Shown here piece after piece: positions 53,301-64,000 of a stretch of DNA of 64,000 bases. Origin of the DNA: Rhabdornis inornatus (taxonomy: Eukaryota; Chordata; Aves; Passeriformes; Rhabdornithidae); NCBI GenBank assembly GCA_013397075.1, contig VWZS01009631.1, forward strand, positions 428,885 to 492,884, given 5' to 3'. Position 1 is the stretch's first letter; each line of letters begins with the position of its first letter. Under the pieces are notes generated by a model. That model was not told where the DNA came from. It searched no databases and saw nothing but the letters and a program-made list of their open reading frames with translations. The position numbers and the translations under genes were made by a program.

Positions 53301-56300
53301 GGCTTATGCTTGAATAGAAACAGAAAAAATTGATTTTTAGTCCTTGATTGGTCATGTTGAGTCCCCACATCACAATACACATCATGCCTCGTTATTTGAC
53401 AAACTGGCTTTGCTTGAATATTCAATACACATCCCCAGTGCAATTGTCCCTAAATGCCAACTAAACATCACCTAACACAGTGTTTGCTTAGAGTGGACTT
53501 CAAAATGGAGGTAAATAGGCTTCTGAATTCTAAGCATAAAAGACAGGACTTTCTTCAGGGATAAGTCACAAAAACCACACAAAGCAGAGCAAATATTCCC
53601 TGGGTACTGTTTTTCTTTCAATTTCTTTTTCTTTGTCTGTAACCTTTCAAGAATACAAAATGCTTTGCTATACTGGTCTCATTAATAAATTACAACCAGT
53701 CAATTTCAAGGTGTCATTCTTCTGTACCATTCACAGCATTTGTTTTCTAAGACAAGTTTTTAAACTTTTGGTACTAGAACCTTGATGACAAAGAGGAAAA
53801 ACAAAGGTTTTGACTTACTTCCATCTCTTTTTTAAAAGTTTGGCTGGAAGTAGCTATGGAACAACAGGGAATAAAGCCAGAATTACATTGCACACAAAGC
53901 TGTATAAAATATGAATATTCTACCTATTCTTAGGGCATTTCAGGAATGTGAAAATCTTAGCAGCTGTGTGAAAGCAACAGCTTTATTTCACAAGATACTG
54001 TGTCCCCCTTCCCGCCTTGCCTTACAAGTAATTTCTTTACCGCACAGTTCCTGTGACTTTTCCTCACTCCGTATTAAAAGCATGTCTGTGTCCTTTATCT
54101 GCCAGCATTTGGTGATAAAATGGATTATTATAAACAGCAGTTTAGGTCAAAGAACAAGACTTTCATTAACTGCATTTCATATGATCCTAAGGGGCTTGTT
54201 ACTACTTGTATGCTGGGCATGGTGGATAAAGCTCACTGTCTCAGCCTTCCTGAATGTCTTCCCAAAGCAGGACAGTACCTCCTTTCCCAAGACTAGCACA
54301 TAAATTTAATTTCATTACATTCCCTTTATGTTCTGCTTGGAAAAAGTATTACACCTTTCCAAGACCATCCCCAAGCTGAAAGAAGTAGAAAGCAATGGGG
54401 GTTTTTGGCTATTAGGAAGAAAGAGAATAATGAATTTGTGAAGTTTAGGAATCAGTAGAAAGCCATACTTTGGTTTCTCATCCTAAAGATGAAGATTCCA
54501 TGACGAACAGGCAAAGACAGAGAAGGTTTTCTGGTCTTCCACATTAATTCTCCCTCAGATTAGCTCTCTTTTCTTTCCCCAGAAAAGTTCTTATTAACAT
54601 TGGGCAATGCCCATAAGCCGTGCTATGATGAAAGGACAAATAAGGCTATAAACACAGATATAGGACAACAAAATAAGATTGGCTATATTTGATTGCATAG
54701 CCTTCTTTGTATTTACAGAAGTCAACTCTTGCTTAAAAGAGAAATATTAAATTTCTACTTATTATAATAGGGATCACACTCTAATAACATCACAGTAACT
54801 GGTCAAAAAAGAATCTATGAAAACAACATTTCACCTTGTTACTAACAAAATGGGAACTATGTGGCCTTTTCTGTGCCCCGTTTCAGTCAAATGTTGATAG
54901 AATTAAGACTAAGCTTAGTACACAATTGAATATGAAATGTATTTAATTGCATTTCTACTGTAATCGGTACTTTTAAGTTTATGCTTCTGAGAGAAAGCAT
55001 TTTGAGCAATTTTTTAAATGACAAAGTGAGAATCCAGTTAAGAGAAACGGAGGGTATTTATTTCCAAAATAAAAATAGTTATTATTTTATAAAAGTGCAA
55101 AGAATATCCAGCATCTTTCTCTTGTCCCTGTATTGCCATAAAATTGTGGTACTGCAGACGTGTTTCATTCAGAGCTGTCTTGCAAACAGCAAACGGGACT
55201 GTCTAGATCTGGAAATGCAGAGTATCTCTGCCTCTATTTTTTGACTGTCTTTGGTCTTGTTCTGGTAGGCAAGCTGTTGTTGGCTCCTTCTTTGTTATGT
55301 TTTGATTTATTCTTTGTCATCTTCAATTTTAAAGGAGCAGAAGTGGCTGTGGATTGTAGAGATACCTACACTGGACTACTTGTAGGTCACAGAAGTAAAA
55401 AATTATCACAGTTCTGGGAAACTCGGGTATGAGGTCACTCTGGGCAGAAATTTCTACGTGCGTGCAGAGGACATGTTCAATATTTTTCTTTCTATAGCTT
55501 TAATCGGTTGTCTACAGCAGCTCTAGTAACAAAAAGTATCTGAGAAGTCATAAATTCTTTGGCACAGGGAGCCAAGATTGGTTCCAAAATATATTGAAAC
55601 CAGTCTCCGCCTTCTGAAGGCTGTCCTCAAATTCATACTGAGCGCAGGAGTCAAAATTTTTAAATGTTGAAATGCAGATAGCAACTGTAAAGCCCATTCA
55701 AGGCAAGAGGGTTCCAGAGCCATCCTGTAGAATCATGATGAATTTTGAAAGGTTCTTGTTTTGAACCACAGCAATTCTGCAGAATTAGGACAATTACCTA
55801 AATGCCTCATTTTTCAGGGATCCTTTGAGCCTGGCATATAAAATAGCCTGTGAAGATTTTGTTCCCAGGAAGGCTGAATCAAATTAGTTGTTTGGGATTC
55901 GTCATTTTTCGAAGCTTATTTGTCAGAGTTTTTCATACAAGAATTTGGAGTGTCTTCACTGTTGTATTAGTTGCATTGTCCTCTCCAAATTATTTATAAA
56001 TGGAACTACCACAATTTTAATAAATGAATGCAGTTGTATCTAGAAGATGCAGTTTGATGAAAATCTGCCCTAAAATCTTCCTAAAATCGCTGGAAAGGTA
56101 AATCAAGTTTACGAACCGGTTCAATTGGCCTGATGTGCCTGCCTGGTACTGTTCTCTTGAAGCAAGTCAGGTTTAAACACTATGCAGACAGATAGTTAAA
56201 CAGATTTTCCTTCATCAGAATTTCTCAAATGGCACAATATATCCTTATATAACCCTACTATACCCTAAGTTGTTACGTCTGAAATATTTATTGTCACTTG

Positions 56301-59218
56301 TGTATGTATTTTGGCAGTTACTCGTTTTACACAAGTCTGTGTGGTCTTGTGAAATCATACTATTGAATACATAACCATGGAATCTTACATCATATCTACA
56401 CAGCAAATAGGGGAGTGAAATATGTTCTTCCCATATGGATATTTTTCCCCTAATTTAACTAGATGAAACAGCGGGCTTTACAATATCTTAAATAAAAGAA
56501 AATATGTCCCTATAACCATGGAATTCAAGTTAACTAGAAAATATCCAACCTGTCCTCTATCATCTCCAATGATAACAAGAGAGCAAAACAGGTATTTTTC
56601 ATGATTATTCCTCTGTAGTAATCATGAGAAAATTCAGATATATTGCTGGATATTGAATTTATTAATTATAAAGGTATAATTTTCTTAGTTGTTCTCATTA
56701 AATCATCCACTTGCCCAGTGTTGTCAAATAAGAAATGCAAATTCAAAAAACTACATTACCATTTTTATTGCTCATCAGAAGCATGTCTTACTTATGAAAT
56801 ATTCAGCATAAAGAAAAAACAGGAAAAACATTCTGAATAAAATAAAGAGCAGTGGGATGCCAGAGTGCAAATACTGAATAAGATTGTTTGTAAACAAGCT
56901 TCGTCTTCTTATTTTTTATTGCTATCAACTCTAACAACTCACAGCTTATCTTTTGAATTTGCCAATGTTATTTCTTTGTATCCATCTCTTCTTTTTAAAT
57001 AACACTAGAGTATTCCTTGCTATTTTGAATCTTGTATTTTCTCATTGTCCCTTCAATAGAACTAGATACTGATAAGTGGATAGCAGATAGCAGTGTCTGT
57101 ACTAAAGACAAACACTAACAGTGTCACAAACAGTGACTGCGACTGTTACATTTTGGTTAACTTGCAGCTTTCCACTTTCAGGCATACAAAAAAGATAAAT
57201 ATTCCTTTCCTCTTAAAAAATCTGGGTTTCTTGGAAAAACTTCAGACTAATGGACTACAGTGGACTTATTAGTCTGTGGAGTATTTGGTCTTCAAAGGAG
57301 CCATGCTAAATTCAACCACACACGAACCTTTCCTGGTTTTTGTTCCTGAAATATTTCTACATACAGCTTAAATTTTCAATCCACTGCTCTTTTTGCCATG
57401 TTCTTAAGCTGTGGACTGTTAAACAACTCCTGCATCTCCCCAGAGATGCAAATCCCTAGCTCCAGTACGAATGAGGTTTGTAAATTCTTGAGGGTGGTAT
57501 GTTCTACACAAATGGTAAATAGTGTCATTACTTAGCACAGTGGGAAGCATTTCAAAAGCTGAAACACCCTTGCCTTCAAAAGCAGGAAAGTTTTTAAAGA
57601 AGTGTCCTCATCACCCTCCTTTGCAAATACTGACAAACATTTGATCCACTGAAGTTCAGTGTTATTCAAAGCCATGCACGCCTCAGCCGAGCCCCACTTC
57701 CACATACTGGGGGATACCTGCTCAACCTATAAATCTTCATGTCAAAACCGTGCATATAATTGCCTTCCAAGCAAATCAGTAAATATAATTTTGACTTTTT
57801 GAACTCAGTATGTATTTTATTTGTTAGCTAAAACCACAAAGATTTTTCTAAATTCTCTCCAGCCCCTCTTTAACCAGTCTATGTTGCAATGGTTGGCCTG
57901 CAGCACTTCTATTTTTAGCTCTAATGGAACAGTCTTAAATTGCTTATTTTCTGTTTACTAAAGACACCGAGCTTGTAACCATGGAAACTGTGGCAAGTGC
58001 CACAGCTCAACTGTTTTATTAAATGGGTGGAAGTTACAGCTGCAAAACTTGAAAGGCCAGCATGTCAATTTTATACACAACTCAAATTGCCATATTATAC
58101 CACACACATACCATATTTTATCGAGTACTACATTAAACATTAGAAGCCAGAATCTGGTCTTGGTTGTAATGATATAAATTGTACTATCTCTCTCCTCAAT
58201 GAGACAAACAAAGAAATATTCTTGTGCAATCTAGATCAAGATCTGTTTTTGTCAAACTGCACAGGCCATCTAGTTTCAGTGATTACTGCATTTGAGTGCC
58301 TAAATTGCAGGTAATGTACATTAAACCAGTCCCTAGATATCATGGAAAGACCCCATCTCACAGCTGTGTCTGCATGAAGTTTTTAGCACATTATTGTATT
58401 GCTTACAGCAATCACATTATTTTTGGAATCACTATGTTCTGTAACATTAATAGAAAGAATTAAATCAAAACTAATGACCTTGTCAACTGAAACTTCTAAA
58501 GCTATAGTGAAGAATTAACACAAAGAACTCCTTAAATCTGTAATCAGGTTTTTAAACCAGAACATCCTGAGCACCAGAGGTATTGAAAGTTTACACTCTC
58601 TACTACTTTTAGTATAGGCTGAGTATGCTCCATAAATGTGAAAGCTAGGGTATTTTTAAATTCTTACATCGAATTGTATATAACAAGTCAAACCCTTCTG
58701 AAAATTAATGAAAATTATTAGCACAGTTTAGAAGATTTTTGTGATGGAGTATAAATCAAATAACAAATATAATTTTTAACACAAACCTAAATGTTTCCCC
58801 AAAGTCCCCAAAAGACTGAGAGCTAAAATAAGAATAGTGGTATATTTACATCCATAAATACTTAATGCATGACTCATCCTGTGTAATAGAACCAAATGCT
58901 TGAAGAATGTTCGACATTTAGAAGAATCAGGTTCTGCTCTGCTTTCTTCTCAAGGACTATGGTTGGAACAGCGTTCACATTTCTACAAAAAAAAAAAGTA
59001 AAATTAACATTTTAGAGGAGACACCTTTGGGTAAAGGTAAGATTCCAAGAAATTATGAAGAGTGGCATTTCTTTCTATGAAAACATAACTGTTTAAATTA
59101 AAGAATAATATGTTTGATGCTCAATTATTGAATTCAAAGAAATATTCTTCACTCTCTGTTTATGTAACTAGACTTACTGAAGTGAAAAAAAATATGTTTC
59201 CTTCCATTTATATATTTC

Positions 59219-59246
59219 TTTCTTTTTTTTTTTAATCCATCTACAG
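59219..59246 (+). other. KCNH7: 3' splice acceptor of KCNH7 exon 3
   Basis: A T-rich polypyrimidine tract at about 59219-59233, made of TTCTTTC units and an 11-base T run, is followed by AATCCATCTACAG, with the AG at 59245-59246. No other AG lies between the tract and this site. The exon that follows continues the expected protein in the expected phase, which fixes the boundary. Confidence 0.9.
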
Positions 59247-59402
59247 GATCTACCTTCATTTGTAATACCCACATAATTCCAGTGAAAAATCAAGAGGGAG
59301 TAGCAATGATGTTTATTATTAATTTTGAGTACGTAACAGATGAAGATAATGTGGCATCTCCTGAGAAGTGCAAGCCAATATTACCATCTAAACTTGTAAA
59401 TC
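59247..59402 (+). CDS. KCNH7: KCNH7 (ERG3/Kv11.3) coding exon 3, end of PAS domain
   Basis: This exon encodes about 52 residues of a voltage-gated potassium channel of the ether-a-go-go-related (ERG) family, which works at the plasma membrane of neurons. It begins in phase 1, two bases completing a Gly codon, and reads STFICNTHIIPVKNQEG, then VAMMFIINFEYVTDED, and ends ILPSKLVN plus the first base of an Arg codon. The length of 156 bases is divisible by three and the phase is the same at both ends. The sequence covers the last beta strands of the N-terminal PAS (eag) domain and the first residues of the linker, near residues 103-154 if numbered as in mammalian ERG channels. In this family the eag domain contacts the C-terminal cyclic-nucleotide-binding homology domain and slows deactivation. 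STFICNTHIIPVKN favours KCNH7; KCNH2 and KCNH6 have a CLVDVVPVKNEDG-type sequence there. The tail after VTDED varies more. No stop or frameshift is present. Confidence 0.94.
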
Positions 59403-59408
59403 GTAAGT
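59403..59408 (+). other. KCNH7: 5' splice donor of KCNH7 exon 3
   Basis: GTAAGT follows the exon base C. The intron side is a perfect donor, but the exon side (ATC) lacks the usual AG, so recognition rests on the intronic half. Reading the exon to this point leaves the Arg codon split after its first base, as expected for the VNR-K junction of KCNH7. An alternative GTAAAT seven bases upstream would break the conserved frame. Confidence 0.85.
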
Positions 59409-62265
59409 TACTCAATGAAATTCCTTTGCTTATCTCTACTTTTATCTGGCAAAGTAATCAATATGGGCAATAAGGTTAGCAAAGGATGCAATCCCATTGG
59501 TTGACTCAATAATTAAAATCATAAGAAGCTAAATGCAGCAAACCTACTGCAAGATGTCAGTACAACAATCTATCAGATCTTTGGTAGTACTAACAGCATA
59601 GATCTTGTGAATAGTGCTAGGACATACAAATTCATAAAAACAAAAATCTTTCACAGAAGTGCATTACCCTTGACAAAAATCAATTCAAAATGGAAAACTG
59701 AAAAAAAGCATTGTGATATAGCCCAAATATTTCATCTTAGCCTATTCAAAATTAAATATTTCTATTTTTTAAAAAATAATTAGTGGCATTTGATTCATAA
59801 TTGGTAAACTGTGATTAGATTGGACTAGAAAATACAAAAATCAGTTAAAACATAATTAAATATCCTGATTTAATCAAATTGAAGTCTTTAGATTAACTTG
59901 AAGGATACAGGGAGGTGGAGCGGTACAGGAAATGCTTTTGCTTTCATTCTGCTCTGGAGCATTGTCAAAATTAGAAAACTCAACACAAATGTCTACTTCT
60001 TATACAACTACATTGTGTAGCTTTCTGTCCCACTGTCTGCAGAACATGTGCTCTTTTGCTGACCTTCACTGTGTGCAGCAGCAGCACACGATCCTTCTGC
60101 TTTGCATCACCACTCACGTAATCTACTCTTACTACAAGATTCGTCAGAACACATCCCATTTGTACAAGCTCTTAGTAAAGCACAGCATGCTCTAACAGTG
60201 AGCATTAACACTTGGAAAATACCATTTCACAGTGAGATAATCTTTAACATTAGCACAATAAAGGAACATAAGTATTCCAATTGTTAAATCAACACTTCAT
60301 TTTTCCCTAGTTTGGACATAAAGACTGATATAGTTCTCACTTAGAAGCAAGGACAGAACTTTCTTGATGCAAACACTACACAGTGCCTGAAGTGTCCACA
60401 GAACCTACAACGACAGGGTGTATAAGAATGGCAAAGAAAATTTCCATTACTGGAAACTTGCAATTTGCAAATAATTATTGTTCACCAAATATTAAGTTTT
60501 TTAAAAAGCCTTTGTAAATAGTCTTTACCGTACATATTTAAAATCTTATGCTTTTATGCTTCCTTTTCTTACTCTGTTTTGCATTGGGTTTGGGGTTTTT
60601 TATAACCAATACACCATTTTTTTTCTGGGATTTTTTTTCAGATGCCAAGAAAACACTTTTTTCCTGCTAATGATACAGTTAAAAATGCCAACAAGGGGTA
60701 TCAGGAAAAACAGAAAAAATGCATCAGAAAAAATTTATAATAAGTACAGCACATAAATCCTACCCATATTCTGGTTTTATTTTAGTATACCATGGTTTTG
60801 TGAGTTTGAAACATCTTACTTCCTCCATTTAAAAAGCAATTTTATAACATAGATAAAATTGATCAGCTTGTCCATGCTTACTGTGGTTTTATGGACAAAA
60901 TAGAAGGTAAAATACCAATCGGGGAGACAAAACAGAGCTTCATGTCTTGAAAAAGAACATTTTCTGTGACACACCACTGTACAGTTTCAAGTGTTATCAC
61001 TTGCTGCATTGTAAAGTGAAAAGCAGCTAAAATGGAAATATGCAAAAAATACCCCCACTTTGTCAAAACATCCTTCTCTTGCTTTATGGTATTTACACCT
61101 GAGGGATTTCCTTGCTGAGAGTTCTTGAAAAATTAATAGATGGGCCTCCAAGCTCAGTACATAACTGATCTCTCCAGAGAGAGATCAAGGTGCGAAAGGA
61201 GGCAAAGAAAGGTGACTTGAACAATTTTCCTGCTAGTGGGTACAGCCAGGTGCCAGGAACTGGCAGAAACTAGAGCAGGCACACGGCTGTTCCATCTTCT
61301 ACTAAGTTGCTTATGGTTTCAGAGCAGACTGTTGTGTGGGCCGGATGGGATGGATGGTGATACAAAATATGCTACCTAGCCAAAAATTCCTCTTGGCAAG
61401 AAAGAGGCCAAGCTATGCAAAACATCCAGAAATAACTGCACAATATTGTGTACAGTTCAATGGTGGTTTTAAACTACAATAGGCAAAAGCCTTGAAATAT
61501 AGAAAAGGCACAGAGAGACCAATAAGCTAGAAAAGAAGTCAAAAAAGGTGGATTGTTTAACATTAAAAACATCTTTCTTAAAGTCATGTTCCCAGCATAA
61601 GAAAGATATACAGCAGATTCTCCAGGAGGTAGTTTTTCACCATCATACTCTATCTGTAACAGGTAAACCAGATGATCTCTTTTCACTGGATCACACACAA
61701 AAAGGACAGTAATAGGTACTGGTTCAGGAAAGAAAGAGAAAAAGTAACAAAATCCCTTTGAATGCAGCAACCAATTTAGAGAATAAAAATAGAGAAGGAA
61801 CCAGACACATAACAAGTGCAATACATCTCTGACAAACAACCAGAAAAAGCAACAGCTAATGGCAAAAAGACAATAGATTTCAGATTACATTAACATCTAC
61901 TGCCCAGAAGCACACAGATCATGAGAGATTTCTTTCCAGAGCTCCTTAGATTGAGTTTTCTCATATTAGAATGCCTTTTCTACATGAGAGCAAAAAAAAA
62001 AAAAAAGACTGAGTCATCTTACAAGAGAGAAGTAAAAGCTGTTAGGGAGCAAATAGATTGCAACTATTTTCCTGACCCTAGACAACAAGATAACTTTTCA
62101 TACTCTCATCGTTCCTCTAATGGATTTATTAAGAGTTGATAAAATTTATCAAGTGTATCTCTGAAAAAACCCTTTCCTTTTTTCTAAACGCTTCTATTCT
62201 GCAGGCTGGAGCCAACAGTTTTGAGCACTACCACTTACCATAGGGCTCCTTATGACAGAAATTGC
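59409..62265. other. Intron DNA, no gene seen
   Basis: AT-rich sequence with a small perfect hairpin at 61166-61187. A 121-codon minus-strand frame at 61474-61839 has no recognised domain. No transposon was identified, though 61100-61370 is richer in G and C than its surroundings. Confidence 0.5.
61166..61187. repeat. 9-bp-arm hairpin with 4-base loop
   Basis: TGATCTCTC and GAGAGATCA are exact reverse complements around CAGA. There is no T run after it, and in a vertebrate intron a terminator reading would not apply. Listed as structure only. Confidence 0.7.
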
Positions 62266-62402
62266 CACTGAGATGAGCTCCGTTGGTTACAGCAGAGTGC
62301 TAATATCATCGAGGTTGTGGATGGTTGTTGATCCCTGTATGGGTTATTCACTTAAGAGCTGGACTCAATGATCCTTCCATTTCAGAATATTCTGTGATCC
62401 TA
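62266..62402 (+). mobile_element. tRNA-Ile-derived SINE with CR1 tail (TguSINE1-like)
   Basis: The 5' part aligns by eye with a tRNA-Ile. GAGCTCCGTTGGTTACAGC stands for the D-arm and A box, GTGCTAATATCATC for the anticodon arm (AAT in the anticodon position), and GTTGTTGATCCCTGTATGGG for the T-arm, B box and acceptor end. The 3' part, from about 62355, is a CR1 tail: GAGCTGGACTCAATGATCC, then a CAGAATATTCTGTGATCCTA end. This head-plus-tail design is that of TguSINE1, a short element spread by CR1 machinery and described in zebra finch. The B box carries an insertion and changes, so this copy is unlikely to be transcribed by RNA polymerase III. The start is placed by counting back to tRNA base 1 and is uncertain by a few bases. 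Confidence 0.82.
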
Positions 62403-64000
62403 TAAAATCTAATGCAATGAAATAAAAAAGCATTTCATGCAGTGAAGAGGGATTTCAATCTGCTAACAGGCTGAGGGCCCTCTGAACAAATTAAGACCTG
62501 TGGAATACAAGTAGTATTTTTTAGGTTTAGCTCAGTGACTGAATTTAGCTCTGGATAGTCAAAAATTTAAAAATTAATCAGCTGAATACTGACAGATATT
62601 TTCAACAGTATTTGCAAGCTCTCTAGTAGAAGCATCCTGTCTTTTGTTATGCGCCAGGATGATGGCTAACACAGTTAGGTTCTGATTCAGCACTGGGCTT
62701 GAGAGATGATGATAATAATAGATTATCAAAAAGAAAAGGTATGTTTCAGGAGTTTGATGAGCACATTTGAGTATAAATAGAATTCTTTCTAGTCTGGTGC
62801 TCGAGAGCTCCTATCTTATATGCAGTAAATGTCTGAATAAGCAGTAATGTGAAAAGTGAAGGTAGTGTCTTAACAATTGCAGCATAGAAGCCCTTTCAGA
62901 TTATCCTTTTCTTCCCCTAATTTTTTCTGGCAAGAATTCATCACCAGTTTTCACTGGGAGCTGGAAAAATGTTTGTATAAGCAAATAGTGAAATTTTAGA
63001 AGATCCTAGCATGCACTAACCCTGTAAATAAATCACAGACGACTGATTTTTCACTCTTTTCTGTTTCGTTGTTTTTGTAGTTTTGCTGCAATTCTGTTTT
63101 CCAATATATTCCAGTTCCCTAGTAAAGCTAAAGAAGACTTTGTTCATATATAACTTTTCTTTTTTGAGGAAAAAAGGGTATAGCCCAAAACTTTTGCCGT
63201 ATGTTTTCATTTAAACTTCTAATCAAACTTATTTAATACTACCCCTGTTCCATCTTTGTATTCAGAGATGTGCAGAAATTTCTTCTGTACACACTTATCC
63301 CACAACTGGGTAACATCCTCTTCTTTAGTAAGAATATATTTGCACAATGAGCACTTAAAGTGAGACTTAGAGAAACTGATTTCTGCTATAGATGCCCATT
63401 CATCATTCAATCTTTCTAAGCTTTGTCTCATTTCTGTATATGACAATTCTAATAATTTTTACTTCAATTGTTTTCTAATAAGTTTGTTTGGCTTTTATGT
63501 TGCCTTTTCTTAGATCATGTAAACAGTTTACAATTCCAGAAATTAACATCTATACCCAAAGATAAAAACACTTAATAACTGTATTCTACCTCATTTTACA
63601 TGTGAAACACTTGAAGACAAAAATACCTGCTTTGTAAATGAAATATTTGTGTAGTGTATTGAAGTGTTAAGACTGATAGTTTTAAGCTACATAAGCCCTA
63701 AAAATGGACTTTACTCCTCTCTAGCAGTTCTTATGGACTGTTCTTTTACACCTTCCCAACATTTGCTTGATTGTCACTATAATGGTAAAAAATTATTCCC
63801 AAAAATGTAACTCATAAATTTTCATTAATCTAACCATTTGCAAAGCTCTATAAAATTTTGAACTCCAACTGAAATAATGCATAAATAAATTATATTTAGC
63901 AAGATAGTCGTGGTAAAAGAGAACTCCTTTCTGTTAGACTCACTGTAAAAAAGAACAGAGCTTTGCATAGATTTTCTACAATGAACTAAATTAAGAAGAA
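62403..64000. other. Intron DNA with one unexplained minus-strand frame
   Basis: No repeat was recognised after the SINE. A 75-codon minus-strand open frame at 63219-63446 is described separately. Otherwise ordinary AT-rich intron. Confidence 0.5.
63219..63446 (-). other. Unidentified minus-strand open frame with CxxC motif
   Basis: This 75-codon frame looks more protein-like than its neighbours. It has a charged, possibly helical start (EMRQSLERLNDEWASIAE), then FKCSLCKYILTKEEDV, QLWDKCVQKKF and HISEYKDGTG. CSLC followed by a third Cys 17 residues on hints at a zinc-binding knuckle, but a fourth ligand is unclear. The first in-frame codon is TTG, an in-frame ATG follows five codons later, and a stop lies just upstream. 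An AG at a TATACAG word just before the ATG and a GGGGTAGTA word near the 3' end could serve as weak splice sites. It may be a fragment of a retrocopy, an exon of an antisense gene, or chance. I do not recognise the protein. Confidence 0.2.

Larger units (their letters stand above)
1..59246 (+). other. KCNH7: KCNH7 intron 2 (3' part, presumed)
   Basis: Everything left of the KCNH7 exon is read as the downstream part of the intron that separates the second and third coding exons. No second-exon sequence (the bulk of the PAS domain) was found by eye on the + strand, and no other gene's exon was recognised on either strand. KCNH7 is a very large gene with long introns in vertebrates, so an intron over 59 kb is plausible. 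This rests on the exon's orientation and on failing to find exon 2, so it is an inference. A missed exon or a nested non-coding gene cannot be excluded. Confidence 0.7.
48306..59246. other. Unique intron DNA upstream of the KCNH7 exon
   Basis: Eleven kilobases without a recognisable exon or large repeat. The first kilobase (to about 49150) is pyrimidine-rich and could be more decayed LINE sequence. The longest open frame, 150 codons on the minus strand at 50959-51411, has no familiar domain and is judged a chance frame. Confidence 0.5.
59403..64000 (+). other. KCNH7: KCNH7 intron 3 (5' part)
   Basis: The rest of the window is read as the start of the intron after coding exon 3. The next KCNH7 exon, a long one encoding the Ser-rich N-terminal linker, was not found in any frame. 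The intron therefore extends beyond the right edge. Confidence 0.75.

Noticed and set aside
53911..54303. 130-codon + strand open frame with a hydrophobic stretch
   Set aside because: The hydrophobic segment reflects T-rich codons. No domain, no splice context and no Kozak-like start were seen.
1..59246. Search for KCNH7 coding exon 2 (core of the PAS domain)
   Set aside because: No segment encoding the conserved PAS core was found by eye. A translated search of the + strand with KCNH7 protein would be decisive; a hit would shorten the inferred intron.
61474..61839. 121-codon minus-strand frame near KCNH7 exon 3
   Set aside because: Part of it (ITVLFVCDPVKRDHL and a Gly/Glu-rich stretch) looks protein-like, but I recognise no family and see no supporting gene structure.
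62268..62345. Functional tRNA-Ile gene
   Set aside because: The tRNA-like part has a disrupted T-arm/B box and runs directly into a CR1 tail, so it is a SINE head and not a tRNA gene.
59403..64000. Search for KCNH7 coding exon 4 after exon 3
   Set aside because: No open frame matches the Ser-rich linker that should follow, so it presumably lies beyond the window.
1..64000. CRISPR arrays, operons, phage or insertion sequences
   Set aside because: No regularly spaced repeats, dense ORFs or prokaryotic signals are present. The window is vertebrate intron DNA.

Overview
The window is AT-rich vertebrate nuclear DNA from a bird, most likely a songbird. The evidence is the repeat content: 3' ends of CR1 LINEs carrying the avian ATTCTATG-type terminal repeats, a solo LTR of a type common in bird genomes, and a short element near the right end that joins a tRNA-Ile-like head to a CR1 tail. 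That last design matches TguSINE1, described from zebra finch. Repeats are sparse, and nothing looks bacterial, plasmid or phage.

Only one coding exon can be recognised with confidence. At 59247-59402 on the + strand is the third coding exon of KCNH7 (ERG3, Kv11.3), which encodes the end of the PAS/eag domain of a voltage-gated potassium channel. It has a pyrimidine-rich acceptor, a GTAAGT donor, and matching phase at both ends. I found neither the previous exon (most of PAS) nor the next one (the long N-terminal linker). The simplest reading is therefore that about 59 kb on the left is intron 2 and the last 4.6 kb is intron 3. Most long open frames here are chance ORFs in AT-rich intron DNA.

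Layout: 1-34 is a CR1 tail cut by the window edge. 35-11794 is unique intron DNA with an A-rich tract, small duplications and a striking 70-bp near-perfect hairpin at 10371-10440. 11795-11910 is a 47-base poly(T) run followed by a 69-base assembly gap. 17688-18297 is a solo LTR with an internal pentanucleotide microsatellite. 32770-33060 is a CR1 3' end that keeps a readable piece of ORF2. 33407-33432 is a perfect 26-bp palindrome. 46545-48305 is a cluster of minus-strand CR1 pieces of different ages. 59247-59402 is the KCNH7 exon. 62266-62402 is the tRNA-Ile/CR1 SINE. 63219-63446 on the minus strand is an unidentified open frame with a CxxC motif, weakly supported.

The most interesting non-coding signal is the hairpin at 10371-10440. 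It has two 33-base arms with one mismatch and a 4-base loop. It could be a young microRNA or hairpin-siRNA precursor, or the scar of a template-switch mutation.
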